Shown piece after piece: positions 43,084 to 51,967 of a DNA stretch of 64,000 nucleotides; within the stretch, counting starts at the first letter, position 1; each line of letters begins with the position of its first letter. This DNA is from CP2-2F sp034436355. Lineage in GTDB: Bacteria; Chloroflexota; Anaerolineae; Aggregatilineales; UBA2796. A program made the position numbers and the translations under genes. Location of the stretch: the NCBI GenBank assembly GCA_034436355.1, contig DAOTVQ010000016.1:62001-126000 (forward strand), in the 5' to 3' direction. Below the pieces are notes generated by a model. That model was not told the DNA's origin, ran no database searches, and worked only from the letters and a program-made list of their open reading frames with translations.

Positions 43084-44505
43084 ATGAGTCGCTGGCTAAT
43101 CGTGGGCTTCATCGTGGTGAGCCTGTTTGGCAGTGCAGCCGCTGCACAAGGGCAAAGCGCAACCATTACACACGGTCCGCTGAGTGGTGAGGTCACCGCA
43201 ACGACCGTTACCTTGTGGGCGCGTGGCAGTCAGGCTGGCACACTCCGCTTTGAAGTGTCCGCCGCCGCCGATTTTGAGCAACTGGTTGCTTCGGGTGAGG
43301 TGGACATCAGCAGCGCGCAAGATTTGGTTGGTCAAGTTACGCTTGACGGGTTAACACCTGCCACACAGTACTTCTATCGGGTGGCATTAGAAGGTGGCGC
43401 TGCCAAGCAAGGCATTTTCCGCACGGCGCCGACGCCCGAAAGCACAGCCGCCTTCAGCTTCTTGCTGGGCGCTTGCTTGGGCGGGCAGGGCTACTGCCGC
43501 GATCCACAGACAGGCTGGCAGATTTTTCAGCCTATGTTGGCAGAAAAGCCTGATTTCTTCCTGCTGACGGGAGATGGAGTCTATGCCAGTGGGGTTTGCC
43601 CAACCGAAAATAACCGAAATGTGGCAGGTGCAGAGCGCGTCCCAACCGATCTGGAAGGCTTTCGGGCGCGCTACCGCTACCACCTTGAGGATGAACACTA
43701 CGCAAACTTCCTTGCCAATGTGCCAGTTTACGTTGGCTGGGACGATCACGAAGTTCGGGATAACTACAGCGCACCGCTGATGGCGCAGCTTAACCCACAA
43801 CTGCTGCACGAGGCACGCCAAGCCTTTTTCGATTATTGGGCGCTGGAAGGCAGCGGTGATCAATTTCAGCTTTACCGCAGCTTTCGGTATGGCGCACATG
43901 CCGAATTTTTCATCCTGGACACACGCACTTACCGCGATCCGATTGTGAACTGGGATCCTAGCCCGCGCACGCTAAACCATAAAACAATGCTGGGTGCCGC
44001 GCAGCTGGCATGGCTGAAAGAGGGCTTGCAACAGTCTACCGCCACTTGGAAGTTCATTGTGAGCAGCGTGCCGCTTGCCTACCCGACGGGCTTTCCGCAG
44101 CCTGAGGTGGATGGGCGGGATGGATGGGCAAACGGCGCCGACCGCAGCGGCTATGAAAATGAGCTAATGGGCTTATTGTTTTACCTGTTTAAGCATGAGG
44201 TCAAAAACTTCATCTTCCTAACGGGTGATGTGCACTGGGCTTATGCGCTTAGCTTTGATGTGGATCGGGATGGGCAGCCCGATTTTTACGAGCTGTCTTC
44301 CAGCCCGTTGAGCGCGATTGTGCTGCCGCCCACAGCCGTTGATCAAACCTTCAATCCAAGCGTGCTGTTTGCCGAAGGCGAGTTTCAAGGCACGCAGTTT
44401 AATTATGGGCGGCTGAGCCTAGCCGAAGATGGGGAACTCACCTTCCAGATCAAAGACCGCAACGGCGAAACACGCTACAGCCTTCGCCTAACACCAATGC
44501 GTTAG
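43084..44505 (+). CDS. phoD: Secreted alkaline phosphatase D (PhoD-like)
   Basis: About 473 residues with a signal peptide (MSRWLIVGFIVVSLFG, cleavage after AAA). A fibronectin-like N-terminal domain (THGPLSGEVTATTVTLWARGS) precedes the metallophosphatase domain with LLTGDGVYA, GWDDHEVRDNY, LTGDVHWAY and FILDTRTY, the PhoD metal-binding motifs. It would release phosphate from phosphodiesters or monoesters outside the cell. GGGAGA is upstream of ATG 43084. The signal peptide lacks an evident twin-arginine motif. Confidence 0.88.
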   Translation: MSRWLIVGFIVVSLFGSAAAAQGQSATITHGPLSGEVTATTVTLWARGSQAGTLRFEVSAAADFEQLVASGEVDISSAQDLVGQVTLDGLTPATQYFYRVALEGGAAKQGIFRTAPTPESTAAFSFLLGACLGGQGYCRDPQTGWQIFQPMLAEKPDFFLLTGDGVYASGVCPTENNRNVAGAERVPTDLEGFRARYRYHLEDEHYANFLANVPVYVGWDDHEVRDNYSAPLMAQLNPQLLHEARQAFFDYWALEGSGDQFQLYRSFRYGAHAEFFILDTRTYRDPIVNWDPSPRTLNHKTMLGAAQLAWLKEGLQQSTATWKFIVSSVPLAYPTGFPQPEVDGRDGWANGADRSGYENELMGLLFYLFKHEVKNFIFLTGDVHWAYALSFDVDRDGQPDFYELSSSPLSAIVLPPTAVDQTFNPSVLFAEGEFQGTQFNYGRLSLAEDGELTFQIKDRNGETRYSLRLTPMR

Positions 44506-44514
44506 GCGTACAAC

Positions 44515-44544
44515 AAACATGCCGAGTTGCGGCTCGGCATGTTT
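44515..44544. terminator. Bidirectional terminator
   Basis: AAACATGCCGAG (44515-44526) and CTCGGCATGTTT (44533-44544) form a 12-bp stem with a 6-nt loop; T/A ends serve both strands. It lies between convergent genes for PhoD and the secreted beta-rich protein. Confidence 0.85.
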
Positions 44545-44561
44545 CATTCATAAATAGCGGG

Positions 44562-45260
44562 CTATTGCAAGTTCCATGCAAAGACGTTGCTGTAACGGCA
44601 CTCGCTGTTGCTGCGGTTGCCCTCTTCGTTAAAGAGCATGGTGGCAAAGCGCCCACGCACCGAACGCGCCGTTGTCTCGCGGGTGATCTCAACACCGTTC
44701 AGGAATAGCGTTAGTTCGTCGCCCACTGCTACGATAGTGACGAAGTGCAGTTGAGTGCGATCCAACTCATAATCGGTGGCGTCAATGCCCTCGAGATCAT
44801 CGATCACTTCGTCGAATTCAACGATCCTATCGCCGCGGTCGTTTTGGATCAGGATGATACGCCGATCTTTGGTCAACATCACATAGCTGAAGTCGTTATC
44901 GTTCACAATACGGAACGCCATCCCACAGCCGTTGGTATCGCTAGGGAGTTCTTGGGCGCGCATTTCAAAATGCAGCACATAATCACGCAGGGCAGTACCG
45001 CGCCCAATCGGGAAATACCAAAAACCCTGATTACGCACATTGATCACGGTGCGTGGCAAGGTCAGTTCTTGCGCGCCACCGCCGGGAATCAGGTTTTCGG
45101 AACGCAGTTGGCGAATCAAATCCAGCGCACGCATACCGGCTGACACATCCAGCTTGATGCGCTCGGTGTTGCCTTGTGCCTGAACACCATTTGTGCTGAT
45201 GCTAAATGCCGCAAAAACGAACATGGCAATAAGCGCTACATGAAGTGCTTTACGCAACAT
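44562..45260 (-). CDS. Secreted beta-rich protein, laminin-G/DUF1080-like
   Basis: About 232 residues from ATG 45260 (GGGAGGA upstream). The signal peptide ends near VQAQG. Alternating strands with GFWYFPIG, FEMRAQELP, GCGMAFRIVNDNDFSYVML and LHFVTIVAVGDELTLFLNG resemble concanavalin/laminin-G-like and DUF1080-type domains that bind or cleave sugars. No catalytic residues can be named. It is transcribed alone. Confidence 0.65.
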   Translation of the reverse strand: MLRKALHVALIAMFVFAAFSISTNGVQAQGNTERIKLDVSAGMRALDLIRQLRSENLIPGGGAQELTLPRTVINVRNQGFWYFPIGRGTALRDYVLHFEMRAQELPSDTNGCGMAFRIVNDNDFSYVMLTKDRRIILIQNDRGDRIVEFDEVIDDLEGIDATDYELDRTQLHFVTIVAVGDELTLFLNGVEITRETTARSVRGRFATMLFNEEGNRSNSECRYSNVFAWNLQ

Positions 45261-45367
45261 ACAAAACGTCCTCCCAAAGGAATTACCTGTATCCCTAACG
45301 ATTGTAGAGAAAGTGTGGATTTGTGCAAGCAAAATACGTTTTTAATTGCAAAAAACCTGTAAAAAAT

Positions 45368-46774
45368 TTAGCCTAGTGGATAGCCAAGCCGCTGCAAGGC
45401 ACGCGCTGCGCGCTGGCGCAAAGTGGCGTCAGCAGCGCGGTAGGTGAAGAAGTAGCTTTCGGCGGCGCTGCGGGCATCGCCCTGATGTTCCAGCAGCACG
45501 CCGAAGTAATAACGCGCCCGTGCATTTTGGCTATCCAGTGCAAGGGCGCGTTGCAGTTCGGCGCGTGCCAACGCCACCTGCCCGTTGTAAAGCAGCCCAT
45601 AGCCATAGTTCGCGGCGATCTCGGCATCTTCGGGCAGCAGCGCTAGGGCGTCGCGCAGCGCATTCATGCCTTCGCCGTTCAGGGCATAGTTTTCATCAGC
45701 ATAGAAGGCGGTGAGCGTGCGGCGAAGTGCGGCGCTCTCAGGTGCAAGGCGCACAGCATTCTTAAGCCAACGGGCAGCTTCTTCAAGGTTGCCAGCGGCG
45801 CGGTAGGTATTTCCGATCTCGGCTGCCAGCCCTGCATTCTGCGAGTCGAGGGCGTGGGCAAGCCGCAGTGCTGCCAACGCCTGAGCGAAATCGCCACGCA
45901 AGCGCCAATACAGCCCCGCCGCATATTGCACCAACGGATCATCAGGTGCGGCTTGCAATGCTTGCGCTAAAATTGGGAAGCCGTCACGCCCGTTGTAGGT
46001 TTGTGCCAAGCCCAAAAAGGCAAGTGCCGCCGCTGACTCGGCTCCCTGAGCGTTGGCTAAGAGTAAGGCGCGCTCAGCATAGCGCCATTGGCGCGCCTCG
46101 ATGAGCGCCAAGCCGCACCGAAAGGCAAAGGCACTCGGCGGCTCGGCGGCATAGGTGGCAATCAGCAGGCGAAGCGTGTGCGCAGCCCCATAGCGCGAGT
46201 CGTCGGGTAGGTCTGCCAGCCAACGGTCTGCCCTCTGTGGTTGGTCGGCAACATGGAGCAGGGCAAGCTGATAGCGCAGATCGGGATCGTCGGGTGCAAA
46301 AGCGGCAGCCCGCATCAGGTAAGCAGCGGCAGCTTGCCAATCACGGCGCGCCAGGGCGGAATCGGCAAGGGCGCGCAGCAGCGGCAGGTCGCTCGGATCA
46401 TCGCTGAGGGCAGCCAAACGGTGTGCATCGGCAGCTTGTGTATTGCCCTGTCGGCTGTGATGGTCTGCCCAAAGGCGGTGCAGCGTGCTGGAATAGCCAT
46501 TGAGAGCAGTCAGGCGCGCTAGGTACGCCGCTGCCATGTCATAGCGGCGTGCCGCTATGCTGAGCGCGTAGAGCTGGTGCAGCAGATAGGTGTCATTGGG
46601 CAGGTAGGCAAGGGCAGCCTGATAAGCGTTGAAGGCAATGCCTAAATCACCGCGTTGGGCTGCCACTGCGCCGCGCTGAAGGGCTTCGGTGAGCGCCTTT
46701 GGGTGCGGTGCGCGCACTAACAAGGCGCACAGGGTGATCAGGGCTAGGCGTGGCAGCAAGCGCATCACGAACAT
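45368..46774 (-). CDS. TPR-repeat protein, membrane-anchored or exported
   Basis: About 468 residues from ATG 46774; the frame upstream to 47059 is antisense to mtnA. The N-terminus is hydrophobic (MRLLPRLALITLCALLV), acting as signal or anchor. Tetratricopeptide repeats fill the rest (AFNAYQAALAYLPNDTYLL, ALDSQNARARYYFGVLLEHQ). Such proteins organise envelope complexes. It is divergent from mtnA with a 72-bp gap. Confidence 0.78.
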   Translation of the reverse strand: MFVMRLLPRLALITLCALLVRAPHPKALTEALQRGAVAAQRGDLGIAFNAYQAALAYLPNDTYLLHQLYALSIAARRYDMAAAYLARLTALNGYSSTLHRLWADHHSRQGNTQAADAHRLAALSDDPSDLPLLRALADSALARRDWQAAAAYLMRAAAFAPDDPDLRYQLALLHVADQPQRADRWLADLPDDSRYGAAHTLRLLIATYAAEPPSAFAFRCGLALIEARQWRYAERALLLANAQGAESAAALAFLGLAQTYNGRDGFPILAQALQAAPDDPLVQYAAGLYWRLRGDFAQALAALRLAHALDSQNAGLAAEIGNTYRAAGNLEEAARWLKNAVRLAPESAALRRTLTAFYADENYALNGEGMNALRDALALLPEDAEIAANYGYGLLYNGQVALARAELQRALALDSQNARARYYFGVLLEHQGDARSAAESYFFTYRAADATLRQRAARALQRLGYPLG

Positions 46775-46776
46775 GC

Positions 46777-46782
46777 TATAAT
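46777..46782 (+). promoter_or_regulatory. Extended -10 promoter of mtnA
   Basis: TGCTATAAT gives TG-n-TATAAT at 46774-46782, giving transcription toward mtnA at 46847. It overlaps the start codon region of the divergent TPR gene. Confidence 0.5.
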
Positions 46783-46846
46783 CTCTCATCACACAGATAA
46801 AGCAGAGTATACCGCGCAGTATGAAGTGAGGCGGCAAGCACAGCCC

Positions 46847-47911
46847 ATGATCACCGAAACACGCACCGTTTTTTGGGAAGACGGTCAGGTTTGCCTGATC
46901 GATCAACGCAAACTGCCCGAAACCTTCGAGATTGCCCGTTACGACACTCACCTGCAAGTGGCAGAGGCGATCCGCAGTATGGTGGTGCGCGGCGCGCCTG
47001 CCATTGGCGCAGCGGCTGCCTTTGGCATGGCGCAAGCAGCACAGCACAGCGCTGCTCAAGACCTAGCAGGGCTGCACGCGGATCTAGCGGCGGCGGCAGA
47101 GGTGCTGCGCGTGGCGCGTCCGACAGCCGTCAACCTCTCTTGGGCAGTTGACCAAATGCTTAACTATGTTCAGCAGTCAGGGCATAGCGATTTGCGGCTG
47201 CTGCGGCAAGGGCTTTTGGCACATGCCCAGAAAATTGCCGATGACGATGTGGTCATCAACAAGCGTATCGGTGAGCATGGTGCGGCGCTCGTGCCAGATG
47301 TGGCAACCGTGATTCATCACTGCAACACAGGCAGCCTCGCCACCGTGCTGTGGGGAACAGCGCTAGGCGTGATCCGTTCGGCGCATATGCAGGGCAAGCG
47401 CCTGCACGTGCTGGTGGATGAAACGCGCCCACGCTTACAAGGCGCTAAACTGACCAGTTGGGAGCTGCTTCAGCTCGGCATCACGCATACGATCATTGCC
47501 GATGGTGCTTCAGGGCATTTCATGCGCCGCCGCAAAGTGGATGTGTGCCTTGTCGGTGCAGATCGCATCGCGGCGAACGGCGATACAGCTAATAAAATCG
47601 GCACCTACAACTTGGCGATTGTGGCACGTGAACACGGCGTGCCGTTCTATGTGGCGGCGCCTTGGTCAACCATAGACATGCGCTTGGCGCACGGCGATCT
47701 GATCGAGATTGAGGAACGCAGCGGCGACGAGGTGACGCACATCAACGGCATCAGCATCGCGCCGCACGGCGCACGGGCTGCCAACCCTGCCTTTGACGTT
47801 ACACCGCACCACTACATCAGCGGCATCATCACCGAATATGGGGTAGTGCGTCCGCCCTATACAGTTAGCCTAGCGCAGTTGGCAGCCCGCATCACCGAAG
47901 GGAAGGTTTGA
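46847..47911 (+). CDS. mtnA: S-methyl-5-thioribose-1-phosphate isomerase
   Basis: About 354 residues from ATG 46847. The family markers VVRGAPAIG (residues 47-55), Cys159 in HCNTGSLAT and Asp239 in GADRIAANGDTANKIGTYNLA match the catalytic Cys and Asp of MtnA and exclude regulatory eIF2B-type members. The enzyme isomerises methylthioribose-1-phosphate to methylthioribulose-1-phosphate in the methionine salvage pathway, recycling the sulfur of S-adenosylmethionine. No other mtn gene is adjacent. Confidence 0.94.
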   Translation: MITETRTVFWEDGQVCLIDQRKLPETFEIARYDTHLQVAEAIRSMVVRGAPAIGAAAAFGMAQAAQHSAAQDLAGLHADLAAAAEVLRVARPTAVNLSWAVDQMLNYVQQSGHSDLRLLRQGLLAHAQKIADDDVVINKRIGEHGAALVPDVATVIHHCNTGSLATVLWGTALGVIRSAHMQGKRLHVLVDETRPRLQGAKLTSWELLQLGITHTIIADGASGHFMRRRKVDVCLVGADRIAANGDTANKIGTYNLAIVAREHGVPFYVAAPWSTIDMRLAHGDLIEIEERSGDEVTHINGISIAPHGARAANPAFDVTPHHYISGIITEYGVVRPPYTVSLAQLAARITEGKV

Positions 47912-47924
47912 GGCATAGTCAGCT

Positions 47925-48497
47925 ATGTATAGATACAAAGGCGGATCGCCAATCTTGGTAGCGCTCTTAGCAGCGCTGCTGGTCTTTGGCGGTTATTTTC
48001 TATGGCGTGGCGCGCTCACGTTTCTCAGCACTGCGGGCAACATCACGGCACCTGCCACTGCCACCGCCGCTGCAACAGTCACGCTGCGCCCAACGCGCAC
48101 CTTTGAAGTGCCGCCGATGAACCTCGTCTTTGGCACACAGCCAACGGCGCGCCCCTGCCTTGAGTTCTACGTGACTGTGGTGCGTGCGCGTGTGCGCGAA
48201 TGCCCTTCCGAGCGCTGCGAGACGCTTGAAATGCCCTATCAGGGCAACCGCATCTGCGTCTATGGCAGGGCAGAAGAAGCGCCCGAATGGTATGAGGTGA
48301 ATATTTATCCCAACGATCCGATTCCGCGCCGCGCCTACATGCACCAAAGCGTGATCGCCGCCGTCAACCCGACTCCGCGCCCTTCTGCTACGCCGCGCCC
48401 TTCGATTACCTTCACGCCGTCCCACACACCCACGCCGCTGCCCAGCGTTACACCGCGTCCCGTCACACCGACTTTGCCGCCCATGCAAGGCGCATGA
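47925..48497 (+). CDS. Membrane-anchored SH3-like protein with Pro/Thr-rich tail
   Basis: A 190-residue protein with one N-terminal membrane segment (ILVALLAALLVFGGYFLW), a Thr/Ala-rich linker, then a domain of about 75 residues with four Cys (PCLEFY, ECPSERCETL, NRICVYG) that reads like a bacterial SH3b domain with disulfides. The last 40 residues are Pro/Thr/Ser repeats (TPRPSATPRPS), a likely O-glycosylated surface linker. It follows mtnA by 13 nt; a functional link is not evident. Confidence 0.68.
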   Translation: MYRYKGGSPILVALLAALLVFGGYFLWRGALTFLSTAGNITAPATATAAATVTLRPTRTFEVPPMNLVFGTQPTARPCLEFYVTVVRARVRECPSERCETLEMPYQGNRICVYGRAEEAPEWYEVNIYPNDPIPRRAYMHQSVIAAVNPTPRPSATPRPSITFTPSHTPTPLPSVTPRPVTPTLPPMQGA

Positions 48498-48621
48498 AGC
48501 GACCCACCGCTTGCCCTACGCCCGCTTGACTCGTCTCGCTGCGCCACGCTAGGCTCAGGGCATGGGTGAGTCGAGGTGCGGGTGCGGTGCCTTCTACGGG
48601 CTGGCGAGCGCTGTAGCGGGC

Positions 48622-48650
48622 TTGCCAAATACAGTCAAACTTGCTATACT
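48622..48650 (+). promoter_or_regulatory. Strong sigma-70-type promoter
   Basis: -35 TTGCCA (48622-48627), 17-bp spacer, extended -10 TGCTATACT with TATACT at 48645-48650. This is the best-scoring promoter I can see in the window. It drives a leader RNA of about 155 nt that ends in a terminator before any coding start. Confidence 0.75.
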
Positions 48651-48656
48651 CACCAC

Positions 48657-48812
48657 CATAGCATCAGGAGTAGTTTAACATTAAGTTAAGCTCGGCAACC
48701 TGGGTCGGACAGCCTAAGGTGCCTGCCTGCAAGGGGATGTGGCTCACTCAAGAGCAAACACCTGTCCCACGCGATTTTCCGCGTCTTCTGGTGCAAGAGG
48801 ATGCGGTTTTTT
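48657..48812 (+). ncRNA. Structured leader RNA, S-box (SAM)-like core
   Basis: Between the strong promoter and an intrinsic terminator lies non-coding, pairable RNA. GGCAACC (48694-48700) and GGTGCC (48718-48723) can pair as in the P3 region of the SAM-I/SAM-IV riboswitch core, preceded by AAGCTC as in AAGCCC. A hairpin TTAAC/GTTAA lies just before. GGACAG (48707-48712) can instead pair with CTGTCC (48762-48767), a candidate for alternative folding. The SAM-I kink-turn sequence was not recognised, so a divergent SAM-family element or another leader RNA is possible. Downstream are an unknown gene and hom, with mtnA upstream: a methionine-related context. A 6S-type RNA is the main alternative. 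Confidence 0.4.
48779..48812 (+). terminator. Intrinsic terminator of the leader RNA
   Basis: CCGCGTCTTCT (48779-48789) pairs with AGAGGATGCGG (48796-48806), 11 bp with two G-T pairs, 6-nt loop, then T6 (48807-48812). Its place before the ribosome-binding site at 48872 suits transcription attenuation. Confidence 0.8.
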
Positions 48813-48881
48813 GTTGCCAGCAGACAGCCCTCAAGCGCCATTGCCTAAGGTTGCCACCCTACAGGTGTATTGGAGGCAAGC

Positions 48882-49406
48882 ATGACTTTGGACGTGAAAC
48901 TCTTTAACGCACACAGCTTTGAACCGACCGCAGCCTTCCCGCCGCAAGGCGCGCACGCCGCACTGCTTGCGCCAAGCAGCCGCTGCGATATTTATCAGCA
49001 AGCAGCAGTCTGGCATTTTGTGGGCGCTTATACGGCGTGGCGGCATTACGCCGCAGTCGAGGCAGTCTGCTTGTATCAGTGCGTGCGCTATGCCGTTGGC
49101 GACCTGATCGCGCTCGATCCACAGGCTGAGGCAACACACGCCGATCAGGTGGCGTGCCTTGCTGTGAGCGCCATTCGCATGATCCACACCCAATACCTTT
49201 CGGCGGTGGCATGGCAGGCACTCCGCACTGTGCGCCATATCCCACAGGCTTTCACAGGGCGCGATCATGTTCAGTGGTATTTAGAAGGGCAGCTTGTCTA
49301 TCATCCGCATGGTGCAGTGCGTTTTGCACGCCCAGAAGTTGCCCAGAAATTCTGGGTGCAGCACCGCGCCACAGGCAGCGGCGAATACAGCGGCTGGCAG
49401 GCATAA
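48882..49406 (+). CDS. Hypothetical protein behind the structured leader
   Basis: A 174-residue protein from ATG 48882, with TGGAGG upstream. It is helical and rich in His, Ala, Trp and Tyr (IYQQAAVWHFVGAYTAWRHY; SAIRMIHTQYLSAVAWQAL), ending with an RHIPQAF...HYPHG-type region. No signal peptide or membrane segment. I do not recognise the family. Position between the leader RNA and hom suggests a role in amino-acid or C1 metabolism, or an unrelated gene under the same control. Confidence 0.65.
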   Translation: MTLDVKLFNAHSFEPTAAFPPQGAHAALLAPSSRCDIYQQAAVWHFVGAYTAWRHYAAVEAVCLYQCVRYAVGDLIALDPQAEATHADQVACLAVSAIRMIHTQYLSAVAWQALRTVRHIPQAFTGRDHVQWYLEGQLVYHPHGAVRFARPEVAQKFWVQHRATGSGEYSGWQA

Positions 49407-49509
49407 GCACCCTGTTTCAGGGAAAGCCTGCTATTGTCTTTTGGATGCAAACGCGCTATGGTTGGGCTGCACGCGCATAACCTACCCTTAATGTACATCG
49501 GAGACACTC

Positions 49510-50553
49510 ATGAAAACCCTGAACCTTGCCCTGATCGGCTTTGGCGCTGTTGGGCGTGGCTTTGTGGACTTGCTGCAAGCGCGGCACACCTACCTTGAAG
49601 CACAGCACAGCCTGCGCGTTAACCTAATTGGTGTGGCAACGGCGCGGCGTGGGTCACTTTTCCGCCTCGATGGCTTAGACCTTGCCGCCTTATCACAAGC
49701 GGCGGATAGCGCGCATTTGAATAACTATCCAACGCAACCGCGCTTGATTCGCGGGCTAGAGCCATTGACCATGCTCACCCGTCCTGGTGTGGATGTTGTT
49801 ATTGAAATCACGCCGACCACCTACGAGAACAACGCCGAACCCGCGATGGGACATATCCGTTCGGCATTGGCAGCCGGCAAGCACGTGATCACAGCCAACA
49901 AAGGTCCGATTGCGCTCGCCTATCCCGATCTGATGGCACAGGCAGCCCACCGCAATGTTTTCTTAGGCTTTGAAGGCACGGTCATGGGCGGCACACCTGT
50001 GTTGCGCTTGGCGCGCAAGGGCTTGGCGGGTTGCCAAATCAGCGAACTGCGCGGCATTGTGAACGGCACCACCAATTTCATCCTAACCGAGATGGAAGGC
50101 GGCAAGCCTTACGCCGAAGCGTTGCGCGAAGCGCAAGCACGCGGCTACGCAGAGGCTGACCCAACCAACGACGTAGAAGGCTTTGACGCTGCCGGCAAAC
50201 TGATCATCTTAGCGCACATGATCTTTGGAAAGGCGCTCAGCATGGCGGAGATTGACCGCGAAGGCATCACCAAACTGACGCCTGAGGATATTCAATCGGC
50301 GCAGGCGAACGGCGAGCGCTGGAAGCTGATCGCACGCGCTGCCCTTAGTGCTGAGGGACAGTTAAGCGCTTCAGTGCGCCCTACACGCTTGCCACTCAGC
50401 GATCCGTTGGCGGGCGTCGGTGGTGGCGTCAATGCCATCACTTATCAGACCGACTTGATCGGCGCGGTAACGCTGACGGGCGCTGGCGCCGGCGGCAAAG
50501 CAACTGCCTATGCGCTGCTCTCTGATCTAATTGAATTGGCTGAATGGTTGTGA
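49510..50553 (+). CDS. hom: Homoserine dehydrogenase
   Basis: A 347-residue enzyme without a C-terminal ACT domain. NAD(P)-binding GFGAVGRGF at the N-terminus, then ITANKGPIAL, GTVMGGTPVL, the catalytic signature NGTTNFIL and AEADPTNDVEGFDAAGKL are all present. It reduces aspartate semialdehyde to homoserine, the branch point to methionine and threonine. Lack of the ACT domain predicts weak or no threonine feedback at this protein. It follows the unknown gene by about 100 nt. Confidence 0.94.
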   Translation: MKTLNLALIGFGAVGRGFVDLLQARHTYLEAQHSLRVNLIGVATARRGSLFRLDGLDLAALSQAADSAHLNNYPTQPRLIRGLEPLTMLTRPGVDVVIEITPTTYENNAEPAMGHIRSALAAGKHVITANKGPIALAYPDLMAQAAHRNVFLGFEGTVMGGTPVLRLARKGLAGCQISELRGIVNGTTNFILTEMEGGKPYAEALREAQARGYAEADPTNDVEGFDAAGKLIILAHMIFGKALSMAEIDREGITKLTPEDIQSAQANGERWKLIARAALSAEGQLSASVRPTRLPLSDPLAGVGGGVNAITYQTDLIGAVTLTGAGAGGKATAYALLSDLIELAEWL

Positions 50554-50561
50554 GGTAATTT

Positions 50562-51254
50562 GTGATGGAGATCAAAAGCCTGCTTGCCGTGCTGAGCCGC
50601 CGTTGGTGGCTGATCGCAGTACCTGCCTTGGTCGCGCTGGCGCTCAGCTTGCCAATGCTAGGGCAGGCGCTGCGCCCAACACCGCTTCAGCGCGTTACGC
50701 TGCGCTTTACAGCAGGGCAGCCACCGCAGCCCGACTCCGCACAGACCTTTGAAGAAAGCAGCTACATCTCGTGGCTTGGCTCGGAATACGCCATCATCAA
50801 CCTTGCGGCATGGCTGCGGACTGAATCCTTTGCCCGTGAAGTGGTGGCGCTGCTGAATGCAGCCGAACAGGTGACGGATAGCGAAACCGTGCGGGCGATG
50901 ATCGCCTCTGATAGCGTGCGGAGCATCATGACGCTCTACCTCACAGCGGCTGATCCTGATCTGTTGCGTGCTGTGGCAGAGGCAGCCATCCAGGTATTGG
51001 CGCACAAAAGCGATGCTTATTTTCCACAGCTCAGCGGGCAGCCAGCGCGCATTGTGCCGCTGGATGCCGTAGAAGTGCTGCCGCTGCCAACGCCGATCAC
51101 AGAGCGCCTTGCGCCCTTGCTGCGCGTCTTGATTGGCGGTTTAGGCGGCGTTGGGCTTGCCTTCCTCGCCGAATACCTTGATCCAACGCTCCGCACGCGC
51201 CGCGAACTTGAAGTGCTCGATCTGCCCATCTTAGCGGAAATTCCGCGCTCATGA
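50562..51254 (+). CDS. Wzz-like polysaccharide chain-length protein
   Basis: A 230-residue membrane protein with two membrane segments (residues 13-35 near WWLIAVPALVALALSLPML and about 183-205 near LRVLIGGLGGVGLAFLAEYL), an extracytoplasmic region between, and the ending FLAEYLDPTLRTRRELEVLDLPILAEIP, typical of Wzz/PCP proteins that precede a BY-kinase. No kinase domain is fused or adjacent. Start: GTG 50562 or ATG 50565. It likely controls surface polysaccharide length, perhaps with the GT genes elsewhere in the window. Confidence 0.75.
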   Translation: MMEIKSLLAVLSRRWWLIAVPALVALALSLPMLGQALRPTPLQRVTLRFTAGQPPQPDSAQTFEESSYISWLGSEYAIINLAAWLRTESFAREVVALLNAAEQVTDSETVRAMIASDSVRSIMTLYLTAADPDLLRAVAEAAIQVLAHKSDAYFPQLSGQPARIVPLDAVEVLPLPTPITERLAPLLRVLIGGLGGVGLAFLAEYLDPTLRTRRELEVLDLPILAEIPRS

Positions 51255-51965
51255 GCCACAGCGGATCGGAATGGTCGGGTTGCGGCGCGCATCCACGTTA
51301 AAGCCGAGGTAAGGCGATGGATCGAGTGTGTTGCCGATCTGCGTCTCGTTGCGGAAGCTGCCATCAGGTTCGCTCAGCACGACGCTGAAATGCACGTGCA
51401 GACCAATGCGATAGGCTGCGCCGCTATACAGCCCTTGATAGCCGAGCAGCGTGCCGCGCTGCACAAATTTCTCGCGGGTGGCGGGCGGAAAATCATCCAC
51501 AATGTAGGATTGGGCGCCGTTCTCGCTCGCCATGTGTGTGTAATACGTCCAGATTTGGCGATCAGGCTGCAACGGATCGCTTGGATGGCGGATGATCAGG
51601 CTGCTGCGCCATTCAGGCAGGCGCGTCAGATAGCCGTCGTAGGCGGCGTAAACAGGAATTGTGCCGACCGCGCCATCGCCGAAAATATCAATGCCAGTGT
51701 GCGGTGCAAATGGTGTATAGGGCGCGGTCGGGTCGCCATACAGAAAGCCGACGAAACCTGTTGAGGGCAGCAGGAAGGGCGCATTCGGGCATGGCGCGTT
51801 CAAGCGGCTGATCAGGGTTGGGCGCACGTCTGGCGCCTGAAACCAGGCGCGCAGTGTTTGGGTAGTTGGCGAAGTGCCGCCAAGCCTGCCGCGCAGCACC
51901 AAAACGGCAAGGGCAGCCAGCAGCAGCAGCGGCACAAGGCTGTATAACAAACGGCGTTTGGGCAT
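51249..51965 (-). CDS. Membrane-anchored M23 (LytM-like) peptidase
   Basis: About 238 residues from ATG 51965. An N-terminal membrane segment (LLYSLVPLLLLAALAVLVL) precedes the M23 domain with HTGIDIF and, near the end, LHVHFSVV, which supply the zinc ligands (HxxxD, HxH). It probably cuts peptidoglycan peptides or binds them. Its start is 2 nt from the stop of the upstream gene, forming an operon. It ends 6 nt into the Wzz-like gene on the opposite strand. Confidence 0.82.
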   Translation of the reverse strand: MPKRRLLYSLVPLLLLAALAVLVLRGRLGGTSPTTQTLRAWFQAPDVRPTLISRLNAPCPNAPFLLPSTGFVGFLYGDPTAPYTPFAPHTGIDIFGDGAVGTIPVYAAYDGYLTRLPEWRSSLIIRHPSDPLQPDRQIWTYYTHMASENGAQSYIVDDFPPATREKFVQRGTLLGYQGLYSGAAYRIGLHVHFSVVLSEPDGSFRNETQIGNTLDPSPYLGFNVDARRNPTIPIRCGS

Positions 51966-51967
51966 GG

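Noticed and set aside
48657..48812. 6S RNA as the main call for the leader transcript
   Set aside because: Length and promoter-terminator layout would fit, but I cannot see the long closing stem with a central bubble, and the GGCAACC/GGTGCC pair plus gene context point to a metabolite leader. Kept as an alternative.
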